Shown: piece after piece, positions 1 to 8,114 of the stretch
Numbering within the stretch: position 1 is the stretch's first letter
Layout: the number at the start of each line of letters is the position of its first letter
Source of the DNA: Streptomyces sp. DH-12
GTDB taxonomy: Bacteria > Actinomycetota > Actinomycetes > Streptomycetales > Streptomycetaceae
DNA: 64,000 bases
Reading direction: 5' to 3'
NCBI RefSeq assembly: GCF_002899455.1
Contig: NZ_PPFB01000002.1
Coordinates: 1-64,000, forward strand
Program-made: the position numbers and the translations under genes
Notes under the pieces: generated by a model
What the model was told of the DNA's origin: nothing
Database searches by the model: none
The model's input: only the letters and a program-made list of their open reading frames with translations

Positions 1-707
1 TGGGTGAGGTCCGCGCCGTTGAGCTGAGCGTGGGTGAGGTCCGCGCCGCCGAGTTGGGCGCCGGTGAGATGCAAGGCAGTGAGGTCAGGATGCTGGTCGG
101 GGTCAACGTGGTGGCGGTTCTGTGGGCGGGTGAGTGTGGTCAGTGCCTGCTGCACATCCGCCGCAGGTTCAGGAGGCAAGCGTTGCGGGATGGACGGCGG
201 TGGCAGCTTCGGTGCGGGGCGTGGCGCGCGCTCCCGGATGAACGCGTTCAACACCTGCGTCGCGTGCGTGGCCTGATCCGGGGCGTCCTGGACGATCTGC
301 TCCAGTGCGATGACGCCGCCGATGCGGACGTACATCTGGTCGGAGCCCAGGCGCTCCAATGCCTTGACGAACCGGTCGGTGACCTGACCACGCCGGGTGA
401 GTCGGTAGGTGGATGCGGTGAACAGCAGCGCGATGCCGGCGCCGAGGACGGCAAGGAGCTGCACCACCGCCGTGCGGAACCCGGTCGCCAGGGCCGCCTG
501 TCCCGGCATCGGACCTTTGCCCTTGAGATGGTCAGCGTCCAACCACCACGGCCCCCGCCACACCAGCAGCACCGCTCCGACCGCTACGGCCGCCACCAGC
601 GTCCAGCCCACGGCGAGCAGGAGGCGTCTGCGCGTCTTCTGCGACGCAACCAGCCCCCGGGCCCACGCGACCAGCCGCCGCTTCGTCCATCGTTCACGCA
701 TACCCAT
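1..707 (-). CDS. Pentapeptide-repeat membrane protein, C-terminus outside window
   Basis: The gene runs off the left edge, so only about 235 N-terminal residues are visible. Reading the minus strand gives a basic N-terminus, hydrophobic segments at about residues 27-48 and 78-95, a helical stretch containing RFVKALERLGSD, a proline-rich linker, and then pentapeptide repeats such as AQLGGADLT and AQLNGADLT. The repeats form a right-handed beta-helix in known family members; their partner here is unknown. The layout (two membrane segments, then a 'KALE-LGSD' helical block, then beta-helix repeats) matches the protein at 56375-57718, so the two are relatives. ATG at 707 or 701 is possible; neither has a clear ribosome binding site. 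The family is seen directly; the function is unknown. Confidence 0.8.
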   Translation of the reverse strand, partial: MGMRERWTKRRLVAWARGLVASQKTRRRLLLAVGWTLVAAVAVGAVLLVWRGPWWLDADHLKGKGPMPGQAALATGFRTAVVQLLAVLGAGIALLFTASTYRLTRRGQVTDRFVKALERLGSDQMYVRIGGVIALEQIVQDAPDQATHATQVLNAFIRERAPRPAPKLPPPSIPQRLPPEPAADVQQALTTLTRPQNRHHVDPDQHPDLTALHLTGAQLGGADLTHAQLNGADLT

Positions 708-854
708 TACACAGCGGCAGAGGACTCCCCGGTTCCTGCGCAAGCCGCGCGCTGCCGTGCGTCCCGGCTCCGCTCGCTCCTGGCTCCGCACCCTCGCGGA
801 CGCCTGGGTGATGTTGCGATCCGCTTCCGTCTGTTGCCGTCCGTCCCCGTCTGG

Positions 855-881
855 CGTCGGATAACCTCTCCTTATCCGACG
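855..881. promoter_or_regulatory. 10-bp inverted repeat upstream of recombinase 1
   Basis: Perfect 10-bp arms (CGTCGGATAA and its reverse complement) flank a 7-nt spacer. The repeat ends 11 nt before the AGGAGGAG ribosome binding site (893-900) and 25 nt before the TTG start of the recombinase. Its place between promoter and start suggests an operator or an attenuator hairpin. A protein binding site is inference. Confidence 0.55.
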
Positions 882-906
882 TCAGGAACCGCAGGAGGAG
901 CGCCCG

Positions 907-2229
907 TTGACCACCGCCCCCGAGCACCCGTCAGGAGAGGCCCCCGGGCCACTCGTTACCGCCGTCCCCGACGAGCGGGCCGCCCGCTTCGCCCAGTGGG
1001 CCGAGCGCCACGGTGTGGAGGTCGCCCAGCGCCTCCAGGACGCCGAGGAGTTCGCCGACGAGGTACAGCGACGCCTCACGCCCGCCAACACCACCGACAC
1101 GTACGAGAAGGCATGGAGGGTCTGGACGCGGTTCTGTGCTGAGCGCGAGCTGCCCGAGGAGGAGGCGACCCGCGGCCTCCTGGTGACGTTCGTCGTGTGG
1201 ATGCTGGACCGGGGCCAGGTGAGCGGGAAGGGCTACGCGCCGTCGTCCGCCGGGACGATCCTCGCCGGGGTCGTCGTGGAGCTGCGCCGCCGTGGCGTGG
1301 AGGTGAGCCGGGACGACCAGGCGGAGGCCCGGGCGCGGCTGGGGGCCGCCGCCGTGAAGCTGCTCCAGGCCGGGGAACGGCGCGGCCGGGGCCAGGCGGC
1401 CGCGGCCGAGGTGCCCGACCTGTACCGGGTGGTGCGCGCCTGCCCCGACACCCTCGCCGGGGCCCGGGACAAGGCGCTCATCCTGACCGGCTTCCACTAC
1501 GCCTCCCGGGCGCAGGACCCCGCCGGCCTCCTCGCCGGGGACGTCACCCTAACGCCGCGCGGCCTGGTCGTGTCCGTCCTCACCGGCAAGACCAAGCACT
1601 CCGTCCGGGACGCGAAGATCAACTATCAGGCTGACCCGGAGGTCTGCCCGGTGGAGGCGTGGAAGGCGTACCGGGCTCGCCTGGCCGCCGAGGCCGCGCC
1701 GCGCTGGTCGGAGCCGGACGCGCCCGCCTTCGTCGGCGTCGACCGGCACGGCAACGTGACTGGCGGCATGGTCCCGGACTCCGTGACCCGGGCCGTCAAG
1801 CGGATCAGCGTCCGGGCCGGGGTCCCCCTCGGCTGGACCGGCCACTCCCTCCGCATCGGCCTAGCGACGACGGCCCGCAAGCGCGGGAAGGACGCCGTAG
1901 CGATCGCGGACCAGGGCGGTTGGGCTCGGCACTCCCGCTCCATGAACGGCTACTTCCAGCGGGTCGACGGGTGGGAGGACAACGCCACCGCCGGCCTCAC
2001 GGGCCCGGGCTCACCTCAGCTTGTTCAAGTCCCGCTGACTCATGCCGAACAGCACGTTCGGCTCGTCGTACCGGAAGGGGTATCCGACGATGAGCGCGGC
2101 AGCGATGAAGACCCCGTTGGGCATGTAGACGTCCGTCGCGTCCTCGATCAAATGCTTCACACCGTAGCTGTTGGCGGAGCGCGTCTTGATCGGCATGACG
2201 TTGTTATACAGCCACTGGGCCGTCTTTAG
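907..2229 (+). CDS. Tyrosine recombinase (integrase family), possibly 3'-altered
   Basis: Site-specific recombinase that breaks and rejoins DNA through a tyrosine. The TTG start at 907 is chosen because AGGAGGAG lies 6 nt upstream. There is an N-terminal SAM-like/core-binding region (about 50-150) and a catalytic domain with the expected residues: Arg201 (in YASRAQD), Lys in TGKTKHS, His313-Ser-Leu-Arg316, Trp in GGWARHS and the nucleophile Tyr349 (NGYFQ). The usual family length would end soon after this tyrosine. From about 2011 the frame loses its G/C third-position bias while the opposite strand gains it, so the last ~70 codons overlap an antisense gene and probably are not the native C-terminus. 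It may integrate or resolve the element; no attachment site was identified. Confidence 0.85.
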   Translation: MTTAPEHPSGEAPGPLVTAVPDERAARFAQWAERHGVEVAQRLQDAEEFADEVQRRLTPANTTDTYEKAWRVWTRFCAERELPEEEATRGLLVTFVVWMLDRGQVSGKGYAPSSAGTILAGVVVELRRRGVEVSRDDQAEARARLGAAAVKLLQAGERRGRGQAAAAEVPDLYRVVRACPDTLAGARDKALILTGFHYASRAQDPAGLLAGDVTLTPRGLVVSVLTGKTKHSVRDAKINYQADPEVCPVEAWKAYRARLAAEAAPRWSEPDAPAFVGVDRHGNVTGGMVPDSVTRAVKRISVRAGVPLGWTGHSLRIGLATTARKRGKDAVAIADQGGWARHSRSMNGYFQRVDGWEDNATAGLTGPGSPQLVQVPLTHAEQHVRLVVPEGVSDDERGSDEDPVGHVDVRRVLDQMLHTVAVGGARLDRHDVVIQPLGRL

Positions 2230-2472
2230 GACCAGGTTCTCCTCGCGTCGCAGCCGCTCGCGCGCGGCTGCGAGTTCGGCACGCCGCCGGCCAACGGTCA
2301 GACGATCGGAGTCAAAGACGCCGATGCCGAAGTCGGTGAGCGTCCTGTGCTCTTCCATCACTTCGGCCAGGGTCGGCCAGCTGAGCTGGCGGCGGTGAGC
2401 GGCCATGTACGTCGTGCCGGTGGCGGCCTGAAAAGCGTGAATCCACAGCTTGTGACGGCGGTTCTGGGTCAT
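2011..2472 (-). CDS. Hypothetical protein of 153 aa
   Basis: Start ATG at 2472 is supported by GAGGAG 7 nt upstream; an in-frame extension further upstream is low-quality and rejected. The protein starts MTQNRRHKLWIHAFQAATG and has a charged helical middle (about 55-85) and a C-terminal block containing SYGVKHLIEDATDVYMPNG followed by FIAAALIVGYPF. From memory, the SYGxKH and NGxFIAAAL pattern recurs in small actinobacterial plasmid and phage proteins, but I know no function for them. The gene overlaps the 3' part of recombinase 1 by 219 nt in convergent orientation; its third-position bias shows it is the real coding strand there. Confidence 0.7.
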   Translation of the reverse strand: MTQNRRHKLWIHAFQAATGTTYMAAHRRQLSWPTLAEVMEEHRTLTDFGIGVFDSDRLTVGRRRAELAAARERLRREENLVLKTAQWLYNNVMPIKTRSANSYGVKHLIEDATDVYMPNGVFIAAALIVGYPFRYDEPNVLFGMSQRDLNKLR

Positions 2473-2928
2473 CGGGTTCTCCTCGCAGGGCTGCCCACGT
2501 CCCCCGCACGGATGTCTGATGACCTTGGCGGAAGTGCTGGGCGCGATTCGGAAGAACCTTGTCCTCGCCGTCACGGCGGACGTGGGCCACTGTGACTCGG
2601 AGCGGGCAGGCGCTGGCTGCCGGGAGCAGTATGGCACGGTCGGTCCCCCGTGGTCGAATTCAGGGTCAGGAGGCCAGCCCCGGCGAGCGCTGGAGGGCGT
2701 ACGTAGGCGAGGCGGCCGACTCGATGGCGGGCAGCAGATGGTCCTCGGCCGCAGGGAACATCGGTACAGCCGTTGGTGCTGCGCGTCCAGGCGGGCAGAG
2801 CCCGCAGCGTGGCTGCCTGGTCGTCCGGGGCGCCGGTGGGTACGCGGATGCGGAGATGGCCGGTCTCCCCAGTGACCTGTACTGCGCGAACCACGCCCGC
2901 TCGGTGCCGCCTGAGGCGGGAGGAACGC
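2473..2928. other. Intergenic stretch, no supported gene
   Basis: Several open frames cross this interval on both strands, but none combines a ribosome binding site, steady third-position G/C bias and protein-like composition. The minus-strand frame continuing upstream of 2472 is proline/arginine/serine-rich noise. It should hold the promoter of the 153-aa gene. I see nothing else. Confidence 0.5.
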
Positions 2929-2956
2929 TGAAACCCCCGCCGGAGCGGGGGTTTCA
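2929..2956 (-). terminator. Terminator hairpin after the Nudix operon
   Basis: A perfect 11-bp inverted repeat (TGAAACCCCCG and its complement) with a 6-nt loop starts 28 nt past the stop of the minus-strand Nudix gene. It is a strong GC hairpin without a marked U tract, usual for Streptomyces. Confidence 0.75.
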
Positions 2957-2984
2957 GGGCGGGCAGAGGGCTGCCTGGCGGGTG

Positions 2985-3428
2985 TTACTTCCACCCATGC
3001 AGGGTCAGGGTGCCGGCGGACTGGTCGAGGCAGCCGCGTAGGCCCGCTCCCGGGTACTCGATGATGTCTTCGGGGAGGTCATGGTCGGCGAACCACTCGA
3101 GCGCGAGGCACTTGGCCGGCTCCTTGTTGACGGGTGTGCCCTCCCACTCGGTAGCCGAGAAGAAGAAGCCGATCCGCTCGAATCCGCCTTCCTGGTGGTG
3201 CACGACGTGAAGGAGCCGGAGCTGAGCGGGGTCAGTCCTGACGCCGGTCTCCTCGAACAGTTCTCGGGCCGCCCCGACGGTCAGGGGCTCGCCCTGGTCG
3301 AGCTTGCCGGACGGCAGGTGCCACCGACCGTAGCCGTAAGGGCCGCCTCTCTGCGAGAGGAGGATCTTCTCGCCGTCACGGAGCAGGACGTGGGTGTCGA
3401 TGGTGGGCTGTGCCGGCTGTCCGTTCAT
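2985..3428 (-). CDS. Nudix hydrolase
   Basis: Predicted Mg-dependent pyrophosphohydrolase acting on a nucleoside diphosphate linked to another group. The 147-aa protein is a single Nudix domain; the box GKLDQGEPLTVGAARELFEE followed by TGV (about 42-64) keeps the Gly, the RELFEE core and the second glutamate positions. It is the last gene of a minus-strand operon and its ATG overlaps the stop of the thymidylate-kinase-like gene by 4 nt, so translation is probably coupled. The position beside a nucleotide kinase and a radical SAM enzyme suggests a modified nucleotide as substrate or waste product; that is inference. A hairpin terminator follows. Confidence 0.9.
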   Translation of the reverse strand: MNGQPAQPTIDTHVLLRDGEKILLSQRGGPYGYGRWHLPSGKLDQGEPLTVGAARELFEETGVRTDPAQLRLLHVVHHQEGGFERIGFFFSATEWEGTPVNKEPAKCLALEWFADHDLPEDIIEYPGAGLRGCLDQSAGTLTLHGWK

Positions 3429-4084
3429 GTTTCCTGAGGGGTCGGGGAGGTAGCTGAAGCCTCCGACGGTAGCGGGAGGGCGAGGATCGCATCGGCTATT
3501 CGCTGCGCAACCTCCGGTGGGGTGATCTCGGTGGTGTCGATGCCGAGCACCTTGGCGCCCATGCCCTCGATGGATGCCGCGGCGTCCTGGTACAGCTCGA
3601 CCTCCCGGGCCGGTGCAGTCGGGTCTGCTCGGAAGCGATGCGTCACACCAGCTCTGGCGACACGGCCCGCGATCGTGTGGGGGGCAGCGGTGAGGATCAC
3701 TGCCAGATCGGGCGGTGGCGCATAGGCGTTGAGAAGGCGGAGAAAGTCGAGGGGAACGCCGTCGAGCCGCTGAAGGACGAACGTGGATGCCACGTACCGG
3801 TCGGAGATGAGCAGGTCCCCGCGGGCAAGGGCTGGATTGATGGTGGTTTCCACGTGCCTGTACCGCGCGGCTGCGACGAGGCAGGCCAGAGCCATGCCGT
3901 GAAGCTGACCGCCGTGCGTGCGCGTGAAGTCACCGAGGAAGTCGCCCGAGGGCGGCTCGACCGTCCACTGAGCGGCGACACTCCGGGTGGACAGAGCAGT
4001 GCGCAGGTTCCGAATGGTGGTGGACTTCCCGACTCCGCTCGGTCCGTCGATGCTGACGAAGATTCCTTTGCGCGCCCCGGTCAT
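3425..4084 (-). CDS. Thymidylate-kinase-like P-loop kinase
   Basis: Predicted nucleoside-monophosphate kinase (dTMP to dTDP, or an unusual analogue). The 219-aa length fits the dTMP kinase family. The N-terminus has the P-loop GPSGVGKST (about 14-22), the middle a SDRYVASTFVLQ block matching the DRY motif, and then LDLAVILTA-type strand 4 and an Arg-containing lid region. Streptomyces carry a housekeeping kinase elsewhere, so an extra copy joined by 4-nt overlaps to a radical SAM gene upstream and a Nudix gene downstream implies a special role, perhaps phosphorylating a modified deoxynucleotide. The substrate cannot be read from the sequence. Confidence 0.85.
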   Translation of the reverse strand: MTGARKGIFVSIDGPSGVGKSTTIRNLRTALSTRSVAAQWTVEPPSGDFLGDFTRTHGGQLHGMALACLVAAARYRHVETTINPALARGDLLISDRYVASTFVLQRLDGVPLDFLRLLNAYAPPPDLAVILTAAPHTIAGRVARAGVTHRFRADPTAPAREVELYQDAAASIEGMGAKVLGIDTTEITPPEVAQRIADAILALPLPSEASATSPTPQET

Positions 4085-5625
4085 GCGGCGGCTTCCAGTC
4101 CGGTCGTCCGGTTCCGCTCGTACTGTTCGCGGGTGAGCAGGGCAAGCGTGGCCCGGATCTCCTCAAGGGGGACATCCCCGAACTGGATCCCGACGCTGAA
4201 ATTGAATTCGTCGCGCTGGCGCATGGACTCCTCGGCACCGTCCTGGGTGAGGTCCACGTCGCCGTAGGCGAGAAGTTCGTCCGCCTTGTAACCGTCCTTG
4301 ATGAGGGTCTGCCACACCGGGGTGCCGGGATAGGGCCGGAACTCGAAGACGCTGGCCCGGATGTCGCCGGGGTGCTGGTCGGCGATGGCCCACAGGTTGC
4401 GGATGTGCCGGACCGTGGCGGTGAGGTCGTCCGAGGACTCGCCGGGGAAGCCGAGGATGAAATAGCCCTTCACTCCGATGCCGTGGGCGACCAGGCGCTG
4501 GGCGACGCGTTCGGTCATTTCGGCGTCGATGCGCTTGTCCATGGCGGCAAGGACGCGGTCGCTGCCGGACTCGATCCCCAGGGCGACCTCCCGCAGCCCG
4601 TTGGCGACGAGCCTCTCCAGCTCATGGTCCGTGCAGCGGTCGAGGACATTGATGCGTCCGGTTGCGTCCCACACGTACCGGTCGCCGATCCGGTGCCGGG
4701 TGAAGGCTTCCATCTGCTCGTCGATGACCCTTTTGGCGCCGAGGAACAGGTCATCGACGAACCGGAATGCGGTCACGCCGTACCGGGCGTTTAGCGAGTC
4801 CAGCTCGCCGATGATGTTCTCGGGGGAGCGAACCCGGATCTTCACGTCGGGGTTGGCGCTCCAGGCGGCCCCGCAGAAGGTGCAGTTGTACGGGCAGCCG
4901 CGGCTGCCGACGATGTTCGCCTCCAGGTGCCCGTGGGCGGCGCCGGTCGTCAGCCATCCAGCTGCCCGGCTCGCGGCGAGGCGGCGGTCAGTGGGGGTGG
5001 GCACCGCACGGTAGGGGTCCTGCGGCAGGAAAGCCCGGTTCACGTACGGCAGGCCGTTGATGTCGGGGCCCAGCATCTGCCCGCTGGTGCAGGGGTCGGC
5101 CACGCCGCCAGCCCGGCTGCCGAGGACCGGGTCGCGCCAGAGCACCCCAGGCAGCTCCCGGCGGTGCTGCACGTCCTCCAGGAGGGCCGCGACGCGTAAC
5201 TCCCCCTCCCCGAGAACCAGGGCCTTGAGGTGACGCATACGGGGGTCAGCGAGGACACGGTCCGGCATGGCCTTGGCGTGATGCCCGCCCACCATGAGCG
5301 CGATCTGCGGGTCCAGCTTCTCGGCGATGCGCGCGGACATCTCGTAGGTGGGGGCGAGGAGGTTCATCGCGGCCCAGCGCGGTGCCGTGTCGTTGATGAT
5401 CTGCGCCGCTTCTTCGACGCCCAGCCCGTGCGCTTCGGCGTCGAGGACACCGACGTTGAATCCGGCGCGCTGGGCGTAGGTGGCGATGTAGGCCATCCCC
5501 AGCACGGGGAGGGTGTAGTCGTTGGTGCGTGGCCGCAGCCCGTAGTCGCGCAGTGGCGCGTTGACGAATACGGCGTCGAGCGGGTGGGCGGGGTCAGCGC
5601 CCGAGAGCAGCGTCAAGTGCCGCAT
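4081..5625 (-). CDS. B12-binding-type radical SAM enzyme
   Basis: 514-aa enzyme with an N-terminal cobalamin-binding-like domain (about 15-170, with VLDAEAHGLG, VGGHHAKAMPD and LGEGE elements) followed by a radical SAM barrel. The cluster motif GCPYNCTFCG (CX3CX2C, about 249-258) supplies the three 4Fe-4S ligands; GIESGSD and GYFILGFPGES are typical later strands. Known relatives perform methylations or other C-C/C-S bond chemistry through a 5'-deoxyadenosyl radical; the substrate here is unknown. The ATG at 5625 has GGAGG 6 nt upstream. Leu143 is a TTA codon (5197-5199), so expression may depend on the bldA tRNA. It overlaps the glycosylase upstream by 13 nt and the kinase downstream by 4 nt. 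Confidence 0.9.
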   Translation of the reverse strand: MRHLTLLSGADPAHPLDAVFVNAPLRDYGLRPRTNDYTLPVLGMAYIATYAQRAGFNVGVLDAEAHGLGVEEAAQIINDTAPRWAAMNLLAPTYEMSARIAEKLDPQIALMVGGHHAKAMPDRVLADPRMRHLKALVLGEGELRVAALLEDVQHRRELPGVLWRDPVLGSRAGGVADPCTSGQMLGPDINGLPYVNRAFLPQDPYRAVPTPTDRRLAASRAAGWLTTGAAHGHLEANIVGSRGCPYNCTFCGAAWSANPDVKIRVRSPENIIGELDSLNARYGVTAFRFVDDLFLGAKRVIDEQMEAFTRHRIGDRYVWDATGRINVLDRCTDHELERLVANGLREVALGIESGSDRVLAAMDKRIDAEMTERVAQRLVAHGIGVKGYFILGFPGESSDDLTATVRHIRNLWAIADQHPGDIRASVFEFRPYPGTPVWQTLIKDGYKADELLAYGDVDLTQDGAEESMRQRDEFNFSVGIQFGDVPLEEIRATLALLTREQYERNRTTGLEAAA

Positions 5626-6443
5626 GGGTCCTCCAGATCAGTGGGGGCGTGCGCGCCCCAGGTGAGGGTCGAGAGGGTCAGGGTGTGCAGGGCTGTGCGG
5701 TCGGAACCGGCCCAGCCGGTCCATAGCGGCCCGAACGTCTTGTCCTTCTTGTCGGGCCAGGGGTAGGCGGGGGCGATCCTGGCGGCCCAGGTCCGCACGG
5801 CGAGGTCGTCGTGCGGGTAGGTTCCGAAGTCGCCGGTGAAGTCGCAGGCGGCGGCAGCCGCGGTCCACGGGCCGACGCGGGGGATGCACGTGAGGGCGGT
5901 GGCCAGAGGGCCGGCGTGCAGGTTCTCCCAGGCGTGGTGCTTCCGCTCGTACTCCGTTGCAGCGGCCAGCAGGGCAGTGCGGTGGAACCTCGCGCCGACG
6001 GCTGTGAACTGCTCTTCGGTCAGGCCGAGGACCACGGCCGGCGCGGGCGCCACGGAGAGCGCGCCTTGCGGGCCCTCGACGGTGGTGCCGTAGGTACGAC
6101 ACCAGGCGCGGTAGAGCTTGCGGGCCTGGTCGGCGCGTACGACCTGCCGCAGGATCGCGGTGGTGACGGCGTCCCACAGCCATGGGTTCGCCAGCCGCTG
6201 GGTGACTCCGAGCCGGGCGAGCCCTTCGCGGAGAGAGGCCGGTGCCGTGGGCGGCAGATGGGCGGGGTCGGTGCTGACGAACTTGGGCTTGAAGTCCTCG
6301 GTGCCGTCCACGCAGGTCGTGTGAATGCCGTCCCGGTCGTGAGACACAGCCCAGATCCCGGAGGCGGTGCGGACGGCACGGGCATGTGTGCCGTCGCTGT
6401 AGCTGTGCCAAGCGGGGTGGTCGGTCGTCAGTACGACGGTCAT
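5613..6443 (-). CDS. HhH-GPD DNA glycosylase-like protein (AlkA type)
   Basis: 276-aa protein, first gene of the radical SAM operon. Start ATG 6443 is preceded by AGGAG at 7 nt; a longer in-frame ATG at 6506 lacks support. The helix-hairpin-helix and Gly/Pro-rich loop appear as IPRVGPWTAAAAAC, followed by DFGTYPHDDLAVRTWA, where the Asp of HDDLAV fits the catalytic aspartate of the AlkA/EndoIII superfamily. The N-terminal domain resembles the AlkA beta-rich part only loosely. There are no cysteines for an Fe-S cluster at the C-terminus, so it is AlkA-like rather than Nth-like. Base excision of an alkylated or otherwise modified base is inferred. Its place beside enzymes of nucleotide modification is the notable point. 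Confidence 0.8.
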   Translation of the reverse strand: MTVVLTTDHPAWHSYSDGTHARAVRTASGIWAVSHDRDGIHTTCVDGTEDFKPKFVSTDPAHLPPTAPASLREGLARLGVTQRLANPWLWDAVTTAILRQVVRADQARKLYRAWCRTYGTTVEGPQGALSVAPAPAVVLGLTEEQFTAVGARFHRTALLAAATEYERKHHAWENLHAGPLATALTCIPRVGPWTAAAAACDFTGDFGTYPHDDLAVRTWAARIAPAYPWPDKKDKTFGPLWTGWAGSDRTALHTLTLSTLTWGAHAPTDLEDPCGT

Positions 6444-6945
6444 TTGATGCTCCTGGTTGCGTGCGGTGGCTTGGCCGTAGCCTCTCGCGGCACCAGGGTG
6501 CGGCACGCCGTAGGTACGGGAACCCGCGCATCAGCCGATGAGCTGGTGCCGGACGAGGTGGGCGCGCATCGCCTGATAATCCGGAAGCGTCGGCGGGCGG
6601 GACTCCTCCGGTTCACTGCCCAGGATGGCGGGGGCCGGCCAGGTCTCCGGAGGAACGAGGAGGCCGGCTTCTCAGTGGTCATGGCGCTGAGGATGCGAGT
6701 GGCCAGGGGTGACGAGCCGGCGTAGAAATCGTGGGGACCTCGGCGGGATCTCGGCCCTGTGTGGGGAGCGGTTCCGCGAAAGCGAGGCGTAGAGGGTTCA
6801 ACAGGTGCCTCCCTTGAAGGGTGATGTCCTTGCCGCCCGGTTGAGGAACGGAGCGGCAAAGGGGCGATGAGGCCCGGCTCGGGACGGTGAACTTGCCGTG
6901 GGGGAACACGAGTCGGACAGTGCGCCCCGCGCCGGGAGTCGAACC
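6444..6945. other. Intergenic region upstream of the glycosylase operon
   Basis: Holds the promoter of the glycosylase-radical SAM-kinase-Nudix operon, not pinpointed. Long minus-strand frames here are arginine/serine/proline-rich and lack ribosome binding sites. A tRNA T-arm-like string (GGGAGTCGAACC, near 6934) does not fold into a cloverleaf. No gene is supported. Confidence 0.45.
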
Positions 6946-6986
6946 TGCTCGGCGGCCCGGTCAGGGGACACACGGGCCGCCGAGCA
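6946..6986 (-). terminator. 14-bp stem terminator
   Basis: Perfect 14-bp inverted repeat (TGCTCGGCGGCCCG and complement) with a 13-nt loop, beginning 5 nt beyond the stop of the minus-strand gene ending at 6991. This is a very stable hairpin and most likely terminates the ATP-binding-protein operon. Confidence 0.8.
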
Positions 6987-6990
6987 AGGG

Positions 6991-7692
6991 CTATGCGGTG
7001 CTCTCCAACTCGGTGAAGAGCTCGTCGAGGCTGAGCAGCCGGAACACGCCGAGCCTGCGGACCATCTGCGAGGCGAGAACGGTCGACAGGAGCGGATGGC
7101 CGTACGGGATCGGCCCGTCGGGGCGTTCCACGACCTGCACGTTTCCGTCGCGGACGCCGTAGCCGACGCCGTTCACCCCGTACAGCGGGGCGCTGAGAGC
7201 GAGGAGCACCGTCGGTTCGGCGGTGAGGTGCGGGCACAGCTCCGCGGCAGCGTGTGCGTGCTCCGGGCACACGGGCGGCTGGTTGGTGAGCACCGGCTCG
7301 TCACCAGGGTCCACGGTGTTCGGGCCCGCGAGGAAGATCCAGCCGAGCGGGGTCCGCGCCGGTCCGGCGCACACCTGGCAGCGCAGTGTCTGCATGCAGC
7401 CGCGCTGCCGCAGGGGGTGCATCATCCGCCACTGCGGCCGTCCCATCGGCCGCTCCTGGTCATCGACGGGGCCGAAGCCGCAGCGGGCCCACAGCACACC
7501 CCGCAGGTCGCGGTCGCGGGGGTCCTCGTCGGCGTAGCGGAGCCGGTAACGGCCGCCTCCGATCGGGGTGAACCGCAGGTTGTCGGGGGCGGCTTCCTCT
7601 CCCTCACGCTGGATGACAAAAGGGATCAGGCGCGGGTCGGGGCGCACGGTGGTATTCCTCGTACGGGGCAGGGTGGTGCGGGCGGTGGTCAT
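6991..7692 (-). CDS. Cys-rich hypothetical protein, 233 aa
   Basis: Last gene of a four-gene minus operon; ATG at 7692 has GAGGAGG about 6 nt upstream and overlaps the preceding stop by 4 nt. A central block has CMQTLRCQVC and, about 40 residues later, PPVCPEHAHAAAELCPHL, which together look like a zinc-binding site (Cys/His clusters). No catalytic motif is recognisable. The C-terminus ends in a helical RRLGVFRLLSLDELFTEL segment. Similar proteins beside ATP-binding proteins and helix-turn-helix regulators are familiar from Streptomyces, but I know no assigned function. It is probably part of the same regulatory module. Confidence 0.75.
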   Translation of the reverse strand: MTTARTTLPRTRNTTVRPDPRLIPFVIQREGEEAAPDNLRFTPIGGGRYRLRYADEDPRDRDLRGVLWARCGFGPVDDQERPMGRPQWRMMHPLRQRGCMQTLRCQVCAGPARTPLGWIFLAGPNTVDPGDEPVLTNQPPVCPEHAHAAAELCPHLTAEPTVLLALSAPLYGVNGVGYGVRDGNVQVVERPDGPIPYGHPLLSTVLASQMVRRLGVFRLLSLDELFTELESTA

Positions 7693-8114
7693 GCGGCCTC
7701 CTCGAGGCAGCGGAGGGCGGCGAGCCGGTCGTGGAGTTCGTTGGCGGTCCAGCCCAGCCGGCGCAGGTGCGCTGTCGCCGCCCGGTACTCGCCGGGCAGG
7801 GGGGCGGTCTGCAGCGTGCGGGCGCGCAGGACGAGCTGCGCCGCGGCAGTGTCCTGTTCGGCCTGGCTCGCCACGGCGATGGTGACCAGTCGGGCGAGGT
7901 GCCCGCGGAGCCGCTCGGCGAGCTGGGCAGTGTACGCCTCGGGCGGGAAGACGTCGTCCAGGGCGGCGGCGACGTCGTCCAGCAGGGCGCCGCCGTCGAA
8001 CGCGGTCCAGCCGCGGAGCCGGTCCAGCACGGTGGTGAGCTGCCCGATGTCCAGGGGTGGCGTCCACGGGCTCACAGGGCGGGTGGAGCGGGGGACGGTA
8101 CCGGGCGCGGTCAT
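7689..8114 (-). CDS. DUF6415-like small protein
   Basis: 141 aa from the ATG at 8114, which overlaps the stop of the upstream gene (ATGA). Mainly helical, with the segment AERLRGHLARLVTIAVASQA near residues 65-85; this LRGHL pattern recalls the DUF6415 family of Streptomyces, an identification made from memory. A 77-bp part of this gene (7851-7927) is repeated at about 91% identity inside the next gene upstream (8468-8544). The role is unknown; co-transcription with two RsbW-like proteins suggests signalling. Confidence 0.65.
   Translation of the reverse strand: MTAPGTVPRSTRPVSPWTPPLDIGQLTTVLDRLRGWTAFDGGALLDDVAAALDDVFPPEAYTAQLAERLRGHLARLVTIAVASQAEQDTAAAQLVLRARTLQTAPLPGEYRAATAHLRRLGWTANELHDRLAALRCLEEAA

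Noticed and set aside
30..1142. Long plus-strand frame (370 codons) at the left edge
   Set aside because: Arg/Gly/Pro-rich, no ribosome binding site; the minus strand carries clear pentapeptide repeats and coding bias, and the right part overlaps the recombinase.
2473..2994. N-terminal extension of the 153-aa minus-strand gene
   Set aside because: Low-complexity Pro/Arg/Ser sequence without third-position bias; ATG 2472 has a good ribosome binding site.
6921..7000. tRNA 3'-end-like string GGGAGTCGAACC on the minus strand
   Set aside because: The T stem pairs only 3 of 5 positions and no matching acceptor strand, D arm or anticodon arm is found upstream; the strong stem here is a terminator.
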